In this document: positions 1 through 8,700 of the stretch, piece by piece
Layout: the number at the start of each line of letters is the position of its first letter
How positions within the stretch are numbered: the first letter of the stretch is position 1
From: CAYMDS01 sp964653195
GTDB taxonomy: Bacteria; Patescibacteriota; Microgenomatia; Levybacterales; UBA12049
Reading direction: 5' to 3'
Assembly (NCBI GenBank): GCA_964653195.1
Contig: CAZZCX010000020.1
Span: 1 to 18,022 of the forward strand
DNA length: 18,022 nt
Made by a program: the position numbers and the translations under genes
Notes under the pieces: model-generated
Databases searched by the model: none
What the model saw: only the letters and a program-made list of their open reading frames with translations
Told to the model about the DNA's origin: nothing

Positions 1-638
1 CTCGATACGACTAGAAAATAGTCTTGTTTCTGTTTTTGCATCTTTCCTGATATTTCAAAACTATTACCCAGTATCCCAGATGGCGGGTATATTACCTCTG
101 ATTCTCTATCATAATATTTATTAATTCGTTTTTGAACCTCTTTAGAAATTGCTATATATTTATCAGGTCTTTTTGCAGCTATCAAATCCCAATTCTTAAG
201 ATACTTTACTGCAGGCTTTGAAAGAGTCCTTAATAATTTATTTGAAAAATAATTATCAAAACCACTCCATAAGTATCTGGTTGGCGTAAGACAGTAACAA
301 ATATGCAAAGTATGCGGTTTAGTAATTATCCCTTTTGCTGACTCAGAGGTAACTGAAATTACCAAATCATACTCATCAAATGAAAAACTTTCAAATGCCA
401 AAGGCATCAGCATAGGCAAATACTCATGATGGTTTGATGCAAAGGGAATATTCTGAAGAAAAGATGAATTTACCTTAAAAACGTTTGCCCACATGGCTTT
501 ACTGGGATTGTAAACAGATGTAAAAAGCGGGGCATCGGGAAATATTTCATGTAAAGCCAAAAGAATTCTTTCAGCCCCACCCCATTTATTTATCCTATCA
601 TATACTAATGCAACTCGTTTATTTTTGAGTTTGTTCAT
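1..638 (-). CDS. GT4 glycosyltransferase, C-terminal part missing (window edge)
   Basis: Partial gene: it starts with ATG at 636-638 and stays open to the window edge, giving 212 codons. The translation begins MNKLKNKRVALVYDRINKWG. Residues 18-27 (NKWGGAERIL) match the glycine-rich acceptor loop of GT4 enzymes. Residues 115-124 (YCLTPTRYLW) match a motif I associate with WbaZ-like mannosyltransferases, and YPP at 184-186 leads into the second Rossmann domain, whose first strand (DYFLVVS) is cut off. The nucleotide-sugar-binding EX7E motif would lie outside the window. The start overlaps the end of the upstream GT4 gene by 20 nt, implying one transcript and probable translational coupling. It probably acts in the cytosol on a lipid-linked or nucleotide-activated acceptor. 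Donor and acceptor sugars cannot be told from sequence. Confidence 0.85.
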   Translation of the reverse strand, partial: MNKLKNKRVALVYDRINKWGGAERILLALHEIFPDAPLFTSVYNPSKAMWANVFKVNSSFLQNIPFASNHHEYLPMLMPLAFESFSFDEYDLVISVTSESAKGIITKPHTLHICYCLTPTRYLWSGFDNYFSNKLLRTLSKPAVKYLKNWDLIAAKRPDKYIAISKEVQKRINKYYDRESEVIYPPSGILGNSFEISGKMQKQKQDYFLVVS

Positions 639-1788
639 AAACTTTGAGCGTTTCTATTGCCATATTTTTCCAGGAAAATTCCTTTATTCTTTGTATGGCT
701 TTCATTTTTTTATGTTTTTCATCTTCGATTCCATAATCTAATACCATTTGTAATTTGTTAATTAAATCTTGAGTTGAATAAGGATTGAAATATATTGGTA
801 TGTCGCTACATACCTCTCTATGCGAAGGTATATCTGAAGCTAAAACTAAGGAACCATTTGCCATTGCTTCAAGCGGTACTAAGCCAAATCCTTCAATAAA
901 TGCTGGCGCTATAACTGCAGTTGACCTTTTATAAAACTTTTTTAAAGTCTCGTCATCAACTTTTTCTAAAACTTCAACTCCTGCAATCTGCTCTCTCTTT
1001 AATCTTTTTTTTAATTTATTATAAAAATAGTCAGGCTTACCTACTAAAACTAACTTGATATTTTGTGAATAAATTCTTTTTAATTCTATAAATGCTTTTA
1101 TTAAAGTTTCAAGATTTTTATGAGGATATGCGTTACCTACATACAAAAAGTATTTAGTATTTAGTTTTTTGTATAGAGTATGACTACTCTCGTGTTTCAT
1201 ACTTGATGCATTAAATTTCCTTCCTGCCATCGATTCAGGTTTATCCGCCACTTCTTCGTCTACACCCTCGTAAGTTACTGCTATTTTCTCTTCATCTACT
1301 TTTAGAGTTTTTACTACGTCCAATTTTGTAGAGTTTAAAGGAACAATTATTTTTTTTGATTTCTTAACGATGTGATCTAATAAGAATCTGTACCCTAAAT
1401 GTTTAACTTTATATAAAGGTAGAGGTAGAGAAGATGCTTTACCTGTCTGAAAGTGATAAACAATCAAATCATGGATGGTCACTATAAATGGACGATTATA
1501 AAATAATGGAACAGAGAAATATGTAAAATGCATTAAATCTAAATTTTCTCTATTTAGAATTTGGTGAAATTTCAATTGCTCTTTAAGGCTATGCCACCGA
1601 ATATCTGCTGAAACAATTTTCCATTTATTACTTAATATTTCATACTTTATCCTCTCGACATCGGTATTTCTGCAAAAAAGAATATATTCATTACTTAGGT
1701 CAATCTCATGTAGATTTCTAATTAAGTTACGAATATACCTACCCACACCTGTTTCATTCCATAATCTTGCATCTATTCCAATTTTCAT
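619..1788 (-). CDS. GT4 family glycosyltransferase (389 aa)
   Basis: Complete retaining GT-B fold enzyme of normal length. The N-terminus MKIGIDARLWNETGVGRYIR carries the glycine-rich acceptor loop (GVGRY, residues 14-18), and HD at 106-107 is typical of the mannosyltransferase B-like branch. The second domain opens with YFLYVGNAYPHKN (213-225), and the EX7E motif is intact (E299, E307 in EGFGLVPLE). Residues about 180-212 between the two domains form a longer, serine-rich linker than is usual. Its end is encoded by a short 7-bp-periodic stretch (1149-1165). The enzyme should transfer a sugar, possibly mannose, in the cytosol. It lies 2 nt after the small membrane protein gene and overlaps the following GT4 gene by 20 nt, so it belongs to a tight operon. 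Substrates are unassigned. Confidence 0.9.
   Translation of the reverse strand: MKIGIDARLWNETGVGRYIRNLIRNLHEIDLSNEYILFCRNTDVERIKYEILSNKWKIVSADIRWHSLKEQLKFHQILNRENLDLMHFTYFSVPLFYNRPFIVTIHDLIVYHFQTGKASSLPLPLYKVKHLGYRFLLDHIVKKSKKIIVPLNSTKLDVVKTLKVDEEKIAVTYEGVDEEVADKPESMAGRKFNASSMKHESSHTLYKKLNTKYFLYVGNAYPHKNLETLIKAFIELKRIYSQNIKLVLVGKPDYFYNKLKKRLKREQIAGVEVLEKVDDETLKKFYKRSTAVIAPAFIEGFGLVPLEAMANGSLVLASDIPSHREVCSDIPIYFNPYSTQDLINKLQMVLDYGIEDEKHKKMKAIQRIKEFSWKNMAIETLKVYEQTQK
1149..1165. repeat. Short in-gene heptamer repeat (AGTATTT)
   Basis: Two perfect copies of the 7-mer AGTATTT plus a third partial AGT, inside the GT4 gene at 619-1788. The stretch encodes about residues 208-214 (KLNTKYF) at the end of the interdomain linker. 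A two-copy repeat could be chance; it is listed because 7-bp periodicity recurs at 3032-3077 and 12603-12637. Confidence 0.4.
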
Positions 1789-1790
1789 AT

Positions 1791-2078
1791 TTAAGGCAAT
1801 AAAAATCCAATAAGCATTAATAGAAAAGCTATAACAGCAATTATACCAAGCATACCTGCTCTATTTCTTTTTAAAACTATAAAACTCAAAAATATACCAA
1901 TTAATTCTTGTGGTAATGTAATAAAATCACAAATGGGACGGCACCAATTATGATTTGTTCTAAACATATCTGATATTGGATTGCCGTATAAATTTAATAT
2001 TTGTAAAATATCCCGTATAGTATGAAAAATGAAATAGACAAACAGAAATATGAAAATTGTCTTTAAGACTTTAGGCAT
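1791..2078 (-). CDS. Small membrane protein of unknown function (95 aa)
   Basis: I do not recognise a family. The protein has three likely membrane segments: about residues 5-25, 54-70 and 76-95. The loop between the first two contains NHNWCRPICDF (residues 42-52) with two cysteines four residues apart. A short basic stretch (KRNRAG) separates the last two segments. Its ATG (2076-2078) overlaps the stop of the upstream GT2 gene by one base (TAATG), and its own stop lies 2 nt before the next GT4 gene. Such tight spacing on both sides argues that it is a real, co-translated operon member. It may be an accessory or anchoring protein for the neighbouring transferases, but nothing in its sequence proves this. 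Confidence 0.7.
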   Translation of the reverse strand: MPKVLKTIFIFLFVYFIFHTIRDILQILNLYGNPISDMFRTNHNWCRPICDFITLPQELIGIFLSFIVLKRNRAGMLGIIAVIAFLLMLIGFLLP

Positions 2079-2980
2079 TAATAAATTTTTACTGATAATT
2101 GCTTAAGTTTTATTCCACCTAAAACCAAATTAGTAATTATTGATGGATATTTGTTTCGGTAATGCTTACGGTAAAAAATTCTCATTGCATCGAATCTGGC
2201 TTTTTGAATCATTTTTATAGAATCTATATCTCTTTCAATCAAATTTTCTGAATGTTTTTTAATACCACTTGAAACGCCTTTATAATGCAAAATTTTCGTG
2301 GTCGGGACGAAAAAAATTTTCCACTTTTCCTGTTTCAACCTATAACAAAAATCCAGGTCTTCTCCATAAAAAAAATAGTCTTCATCCCACCAACCAATCT
2401 TCTGTCCTGCTTCCCGTCGAACAATCATAAAAGCGCCAGCTAAAGCGTCTATCTCATGGACTTTATCAATATCGCAAAAACCCAAATGATAACCATTAAA
2501 AAACATACTTTTGGGAAAAATTGCACCTAATCCCGAAAAATGCATCAAGGAATTCCATGGCGTAGGAAATCCCCGATGAATTGCATCATCGATAGTTTTA
2601 TCCGGGAGCTCTACTCGACAGGTAGCAGCTCCAGCATCTGGATGATGATCCATAAATGAAACCATCTCCTCCAATGTATCTTTCATAATTAACTCAGTAT
2701 CCGAATTTAAAAATAAAATATACCTTCCTTTTGATATTTTCACTCCTAAATTGTTGGCTTTAGAAAAACCCAAATTTTGTTTGTTCTTTATTAGTTTTAT
2801 ATTTAAATCTTTATATTTACTTCTTGATAATTCGTCTAAACTACCGTCTTTTGAACCATTATCGATAATTATTATTTCATATCTGATATTTTTCGATATG
2901 TATTTTGAAATCGATACAAGACATTTATTTAAAAAGTCTTTCGTATTAAATGAAACGATAACTACCGACAAATCTAGCAT
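2078..2980 (-). CDS. GT2 family glycosyltransferase, rhamnosyltransferase-like (300 aa)
   Basis: Inverting GT-A enzyme of the WbbL-like type. The N-terminus reads LSVVIVSFNTKDFLNKCLVS. DNGSKDGS (40-47) is the nucleotide-binding loop and NSD (92-94) occupies the metal-binding DXD position. GAFMIVRRE (182-190) and YGEDLDFCYRL (205-215) carry the acceptor-side ED pair (207-208), and H232 sits in the conserved ILHYKG segment. No membrane domain is evident, so it is probably cytosolic or peripheral. Many relatives add rhamnose from dTDP-rhamnose, but sugar specificity is not readable here and no rml genes are present. It is the first gene after the 110-bp heptamer-repeat intergenic region and may head a separate transcript with the three genes that follow. 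Confidence 0.88.
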   Translation of the reverse strand: MLDLSVVIVSFNTKDFLNKCLVSISKYISKNIRYEIIIIDNGSKDGSLDELSRSKYKDLNIKLIKNKQNLGFSKANNLGVKISKGRYILFLNSDTELIMKDTLEEMVSFMDHHPDAGAATCRVELPDKTIDDAIHRGFPTPWNSLMHFSGLGAIFPKSMFFNGYHLGFCDIDKVHEIDALAGAFMIVRREAGQKIGWWDEDYFFYGEDLDFCYRLKQEKWKIFFVPTTKILHYKGVSSGIKKHSENLIERDIDSIKMIQKARFDAMRIFYRKHYRNKYPSIITNLVLGGIKLKQLSVKIY

Positions 2981-3031
2981 ATTTATTATTGATTTTTGGT
3001 TCTAAAAATTAAGTAACTAACCTTCTCTTAC

Positions 3032-3077
3032 TGTTTATTGTTTATTGTTTATTGTTTATTGTTTATTGTTTATTGTT
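3032..3077. repeat. Intergenic heptamer tandem array (TGTTTAT)
   Basis: Six perfect consecutive copies of TGTTTAT begin at 3032, followed by a partial TGTT ending at 3077. The array fills much of the 110-bp gap (2981-3090) between two glycosyltransferase genes, upstream of the GT2 gene that starts at 2980. On the minus strand a TATAAT sequence (3082-3087) lies just before the array, so if it is a -10 element the array would fall in the 5' untranslated region. No convincing -35 is visible. Pure tandem units of this kind change copy number easily by slippage. Confidence 0.95.
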
Positions 3078-3090
3078 ATATATTATAATT

Positions 3091-4317
3091 TCATTGTTTT
3101 GAATTATTTCTCACTGACTCATACACTTCATTTAATTTATGTACAATTACATTCCAATCATACTTTTCCTCTATTAACTTGCGGGCGTTATGCGCAATTT
3201 TTTCATATTCTTCAGTATCCCTGAGTAATCTAGCTGTTTTATCTACAATTCCCTGTACATCATCTGATACGTATAAATGCTTATCTTGCTGTACCTCTAA
3301 GCCTCTCATACCTCTGAATGTCGTAACCACAGGTATACCAGAAGCCATTGCCTCAAGTATTTTATAACTTGTTCCACCTCCGACTCTAATTGGGGCCAAC
3401 AATATATCAGACTTTTTAAAAATTTTAGCAGTTTCATTTGGTGCATTTTCATCAAATATCACACTATCAAAAGTATTTAGTTTTTTTAAATTCCCAGGTA
3501 TATTTTTCCCAACTATACGTAAATTTATTTTCACTTCTGATTCGACTGCTCGTAATAGATAAGGCCAGATATCTTTCAAGATCCATGCTAAAGTATCGCG
3601 ATTTTGTATCCATTTAAAGTCACCTATAAAAAGTATTTCTTTTTGAGGTAAGGATAGATGACGTGCAACAGAATGATATTGTTTTTGTACTGGATTTTTG
3701 AAGTTAAATGAATCCAAATCAACACCATTTGGAACTACATTTACATTTGACTTTTTCATTAGTTGTTTTTCCTCAATAGAAACTGCTATTAAACTCTGAG
3801 CTCTATCCCATGCTTTTTCTTCATTTAGTTTGAGCTTGTATACATCTAGATATAATAATGGTCGGATTAAAAATGGAGCTTTTTGTGAATAACGTGCGTA
3901 GACAAGGTATTCAATATTGTGTTCTGTAATAACAATCGGTACATTTGTGTCAGGTATATTCTGAGTTACATAAAATGTTTCCACATGAATAAGATCAAAT
4001 TGCTCATTTATTAACGACTGGGCAATACTTTCCTTTAGCTTATTATTTGTATGCCCTGCAACTAAAAAAGAATTAAAAGAAAATCCCGCTTTTAAAACTG
4101 TACTCATGCTCCACTGCTTCTTTCTCGGTACAGTAATTACTTTTTTGCAAATTTTATTTATAGCATCTATATCATTCTGTGTCTGATGAGGACGTTTTTC
4201 ACATATAAGAGTAACTTCATGTTTACTTGCTAGTTTCTTTAGTAAATTAAATAATCTGATGTGTCCTCCATTTGTTAAGGGATAGGGTAAATATGAAGAT
4301 ATCATTAGAATTCTCAT
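3091..4317 (-). CDS. GT4-like glycosyltransferase (408 aa)
   Basis: GT-B fold enzyme with N-terminus MRILMISSYLPYPLTNGGHI, a glycine-containing acceptor loop followed by an arginine typical of this branch. TEHNIEY (131-137) and VPNGVD (195-200) mark the end of the first domain, and ILFIGDFKWIQNRD (228-241) opens the second. The usual EX7E is replaced by RVGGGTSYKILEAM (311-324): the second glutamate (E322) is kept and the first is a glycine. This replacement is familiar in the sub-branch related to the exopolysaccharide 'stp1' transferases, so the enzyme is probably active. It stands 34 nt downstream of the GT-C gene at 4352-5797 and ends the long central gene run. Its substrate is unknown. 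Confidence 0.87.
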   Translation of the reverse strand: MRILMISSYLPYPLTNGGHIRLFNLLKKLASKHEVTLICEKRPHQTQNDIDAINKICKKVITVPRKKQWSMSTVLKAGFSFNSFLVAGHTNNKLKESIAQSLINEQFDLIHVETFYVTQNIPDTNVPIVITEHNIEYLVYARYSQKAPFLIRPLLYLDVYKLKLNEEKAWDRAQSLIAVSIEEKQLMKKSNVNVVPNGVDLDSFNFKNPVQKQYHSVARHLSLPQKEILFIGDFKWIQNRDTLAWILKDIWPYLLRAVESEVKINLRIVGKNIPGNLKKLNTFDSVIFDENAPNETAKIFKKSDILLAPIRVGGGTSYKILEAMASGIPVVTTFRGMRGLEVQQDKHLYVSDDVQGIVDKTARLLRDTEEYEKIAHNARKLIEEKYDWNVIVHKLNEVYESVRNNSKQ

Positions 4318-4351
4318 AGTTAAATGTCGTATATAAAAAAATCAGTTGTAT

Positions 4352-5797
4352 TCAGCGTAATTTGAAAATAATATATTCTTTAGATTCAGAAACTACGGGA
4401 TATATCCTAGCAAATTCATAATTATTCTCAGTAGGATTAAGAAGTATTAGATGTGTTGCTCCTTTATTTATGAGTTCTGGGATTGGGTTTTGAAAACTTG
4501 GCCATCCACTTCTTTTTGTATGATAAAGGAATGTAGTATCACCTTCATAAGGTGCGATAACTTTGGCATTTTTCGGCAAAATTTTATCAGCGGCTTGTCC
4601 TGCAGTGATAATTGATGAATTATTGATATTATAATAATCCCTTATAAAATACCATCCAAATCCTAATGTGAAAGCCGTAATAAAAAGCCAGATTAAACGA
4701 CTTAGATTCCTGTTGCCTAAATCCTTTGGAAGGTTAATTAAACGCGCTGAACCAATACCTAAAAAAATTGATATAGTCGGAATAATAAGTGTCTGATAAT
4801 AATCATGCTGAACATTTCCGCGAGCAATTACGAATAGGTATAGAAGGGATGAAGTTAAAAATGTATAAAAAAATAATCCGCTTTTTTTTATATTATCTTT
4901 TACGGAGCAAGACAATATACCTATTATTAATATCGCTACTCCCCAATAACCTAAAATCAAACGTGAAATTCTATCAGCAAAAATCCAATAAAAGAAAGCA
5001 CCTTTAAATCGAATATCACCGCCATTAAAAAGCCAGTTGCTTACAGGTATTCCCTCAGGATACTGCAACATCCATAATCTCCATATTGCGAATGGTAGTA
5101 TACAGAGAAAAGCCATTAACCATAATTTCCAATTAAATAGAAGTTTAAAGCCATATTTTTTCCATGTAATATAAAAAATAGGTAAAGTAAAAAATAATGC
5201 ATAAGGCTTAATAAGTATCGCTGATGCAATAAATACGAAAGCTATAAAAAGCCATAAATACATCCTTTTAATGGATTCTTGATTTAAAGAAATATCGAAA
5301 AAATATATTCCTCCCAATATTGAAGCTACCATTGCTTGCTCTGGGAGAATAGCACGACCATAATAAACACTAAACGGTATTACCGCATAATAAAAACTTG
5401 CAAAAAATGCTTCATAAAATTTTTCATATCTTCTAACTATTAAATAAATAAAGATCACAGCACTAACTGAAGCTAAAACACTAGTTAATCTACCCCACGC
5501 TTCAATCGTACCGAAATTAGAAATATTATATAAACCAGCTTGAACAATGTTAAAAAGAGGAAATTCTACAAATCTGTAACCCATTGGATTATCTTTACCG
5601 GAGGGAATATTTGATAAATCATGATATGTAGGATGTAGCAAATCAAATCCTTTCTCTACAAAATTTCTAGAAACTGAAGATGTATCAACTTGTCTCCAAC
5701 TATGCCAATCCGCAACAGGACTTCCGATCTTATAAAATCTTGTAATAAATGTTAGAAAAATTAGAAATAAAATAGCTGCAAGTTCTAGTCTTCTCAT
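4352..5797 (-). CDS. ArnT/PMT-like GT-C membrane glycosyltransferase (481 aa)
   Basis: Polytopic membrane enzyme of the PMT_2/GT39-GT83 type. The first extracytoplasmic loop has ADWHSWRQVDTSSVSRNF (29-46), with D30 or D38 as the expected catalytic acid. EFP (78-80) and YYGRAILPEQAM (145-156) match conserved loops, as do KPYALF (197-202) and the NVQHDYYQTLIIP segment (328-340). About ten membrane helices are followed by a short soluble C-terminal domain of roughly 85 residues. Members move sugars from polyprenyl-phosphate donors to acceptors on the outer face of the membrane. The start overlaps the stop of the 1068-residue fusion gene by 4 nt (ATGA), so both are very likely made together. A donor could come from the GT2 enzyme at 13000-13929 (inference). 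Confidence 0.85.
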   Translation of the reverse strand: MRRLELAAILFLIFLTFITRFYKIGSPVADWHSWRQVDTSSVSRNFVEKGFDLLHPTYHDLSNIPSGKDNPMGYRFVEFPLFNIVQAGLYNISNFGTIEAWGRLTSVLASVSAVIFIYLIVRRYEKFYEAFFASFYYAVIPFSVYYGRAILPEQAMVASILGGIYFFDISLNQESIKRMYLWLFIAFVFIASAILIKPYALFFTLPIFYITWKKYGFKLLFNWKLWLMAFLCILPFAIWRLWMLQYPEGIPVSNWLFNGGDIRFKGAFFYWIFADRISRLILGYWGVAILIIGILSCSVKDNIKKSGLFFYTFLTSSLLYLFVIARGNVQHDYYQTLIIPTISIFLGIGSARLINLPKDLGNRNLSRLIWLFITAFTLGFGWYFIRDYYNINNSSIITAGQAADKILPKNAKVIAPYEGDTTFLYHTKRSGWPSFQNPIPELINKGATHLILLNPTENNYEFARIYPVVSESKEYIIFKLR

Positions 5798-8700
5798 TGT
5801 AGGAGGATAACTTTCTTGTGTTCAATCAATTTGCCACTTTCATCGATCTCAAAAACTTTTTCGTTTCTAGGATTATTAATTGAATTTAATCCTTCCTGAA
5901 CTGATGAAATATAATTAACCGTTACATTTGGATTTCTAAAATTTAGCCACATCGCGTCAGTTAATCCGACAGGAAATACCCATGCAGAACCCGATCTAAT
6001 AGGAATATTTATGAAATTCATTGTCATTGGTTCAGTGGACCAATGAGCCTGATATAACTCATCAATTGCAATTATAAACCGTTCTGCTTTCGTTCCTGCC
6101 GTCTTCCAATCACCATGAATCTCTTGTAATTGAATTAGATGAAATAAAGTAAATAATGCGATAACTATAGAAATACTCATTACTGCAATATTTTTTCCTT
6201 GAGGAATTAGATAATTATAGGCTTTTACTAATAGTAACGAAATAATTAAAACAATACTGATGGAAGATAGATAGCTATAACGTGAAGTTATATTGCCTAA
6301 TCCCAAAAATGGCATAAGCGTAATTATGAAAAATCCTAAGCTGAATCCAACCAACGTCTTTTCTTTTATTTCTTTTAACTTTTTCCATAATATACGCTTA
6401 ATTATATAAATAACGATGGCAAAAAAGATCAAAAAGATGAATAAGCTCATTATCTCGGTTCTCATAAAAATGCGTATTTGGTTATAGACTGAAAGCGATA
6501 TAGGACCAAAAAGACCAAGTAAACTATATCCAAATAAATTACCCATAAAATTAAGAGGGAATTTCATAAGATTATAGTTATAATCTCCTCCTGACCAATG
6601 GCTACTACTTAAAAACCTAAGCATCCCATAAAAAATAAGTGGAGTGAAGAGTACCATAACAGAAAGAATATTTGATTTTAGGAAGCTTAATTCTTGTTTA
6701 CCTCGTGAGATTAAATAAAACACGAATAAAAATGGCGTCATAACGGCAGCTTCACTAAATAACAAAGATAGGGTGAAAGATAGAATGGATAATAGATAAA
6801 AACGCAATAATCGTAATCGTCTCCACTCTATAAAACAAAGTAAAGATAAAAGTGTTGACACTGCTGCTATCAAATGACCTGTAGAAGATATCCAGAAAAT
6901 TGTCTCCTGATGTCCACTAATAGCCACAAATAGAAAACTTGCTATTATCGGTATTTTCTTATCACTTGTTAATTTCTTTCCGATTAAAAAAACCATTAAA
7001 GCTGTTAAAAAATGAAGCATTAATGATACTGAATGATAAACAGTTTGATTTAGCCAAAATATATCGTACATAAAATGAAAATACAATTTAGACCCTGGTC
7101 TATAAAAAAATCCGCTTGCATTAGTAAAATATTTTAATATATTATCCCCTTCCGCAGCCCACCTAAACCAAGTAAAATCATCTCCTACGAAATAATTGCT
7201 TAACATCGGAGAAAAAATAATAATTACAATCATTAGTAAATATACAACAACTGCAGGAGTGGAAATAACTGCTTTTCTGAGATCTTTGGTGATACTTATC
7301 TCCTCTTTACTATAAATATGAGCTAGGGCAATAGTTAACCCCATTAAAAGCCACAAAACAAAAGCCACCTTTGATGCCTCAAAAACGTCAATAAAAATAG
7401 CATTAAGAAAAAGACCACTTACTCCAACACAAAACCCTACAACATAACTTCTAACGAGTGGGGAATCAATTTCAGGATATATCCTCTTTAGATATAATCC
7501 AGCTGCTACAAAAATCGTTATAAATGCAATAGTTCCAAATAATCCAACTTCTCCCAAAAGTCGAAAATAATTATTATCAACTGCTAGACTAATTGAACCG
7601 TAACCGCTACCCAAAAATATATTTCGCATAAATGCATTTATTGCATTCGGCCATTCACCCTGAAAACGCGTGGTGAATGATAAATCATAAGCTGCAGCTT
7701 TTTTTACTAAAAAATTACCATGTATAAGTAAAGCATCAGCTTCATTTTCGATTCCATTTTCCAATTCATTCTTATACTCATATAAGTAATAACCAATTTT
7801 TCGCTTAACTGGCGAGAGTGATAAATTAATGTATCCTGTACCTTGAGGCAGGCTCTCACCAGTGGAAACATTTAATGGAACCATTAAAGTAACTTGATCA
7901 GTAAGTAAAGTATAATCAGGAAAAAAAGTAGTTCTTGGATATATCAGTTCACTAGATCTCAAAGCTGAAGAGCTGGCATAAACTGAGCTTTCAATGTTAT
8001 CAATTTTTGAAGTATCAACTCCCTCCTGTATCAATGCATAATCACTTACTATAAATTTGTCTTTAAAATAATCTGAGGGCACCTGTTTAGCATGTCCTAT
8101 CGGCCTACCACTTGACGCATCTACCAGCACATCTACCTCATCAATAGTACTGCCCAGTCTACTTACCAGTGATGGAGCGTAATTGATTAAAGGTATCAGT
8201 AAAATTAAACATACAGGAATTGCAGCAAAAACTAATTTCCTCTTCTGAATAAAAAGCACTATACCTAAGGTGATAAGGAGTACAAAAAATGACACTCTTG
8301 AAACTGTCATAAACATAACAACAAAGCCCAAAAAACTGATAACTGCCAACATAAATCTTGATAACCAGTTCTTAATACCGAAAATGACACTTACCATAAT
8401 TGGAATGATTAGAACTAAATATGCAGCTAGGTCATAATGACCGGCGAAAGTTGATGGAACACGAGATAGGGGCGATAAGCGAATGGGTTCTCCTTTGGCA
8501 AACTCTTCATTCATCGTCAAATACGCAGGGAATCCTAAATACCGCTGTCCTATTCCGTAAATTGAAACCAGCAATAATGTGCCTGCTAATACAAAAATTA
8601 TATATTTTATCCATTTCTTATCCCGAAATGAAGAAAATGCTAAAAAAAAGACACTCAGATATTCTAGCCTTCTTACATAGCTTAAGAATGCGACATTAGG

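Noticed and set aside
2858..2869. Perfect palindrome ATTATCGATAAT
   Set aside because: It encodes the conserved hydrophobic strand and DNG loop start of the GT2 enzyme and is expected by chance in AT-rich codons.
2751..3005. Open frames of 60-90 codons on the plus strand, here and at 3179, 4789, 8421, 9135, 10828, 13184, 14454 and 17121
   Set aside because: Each lies antisense to a well-supported gene, has no recognisable motif and reflects AT-rich complementary sequence.
3032..3077. CRISPR array
   Set aside because: Units are 7 bp and directly contiguous, with no spacers and no cas genes.
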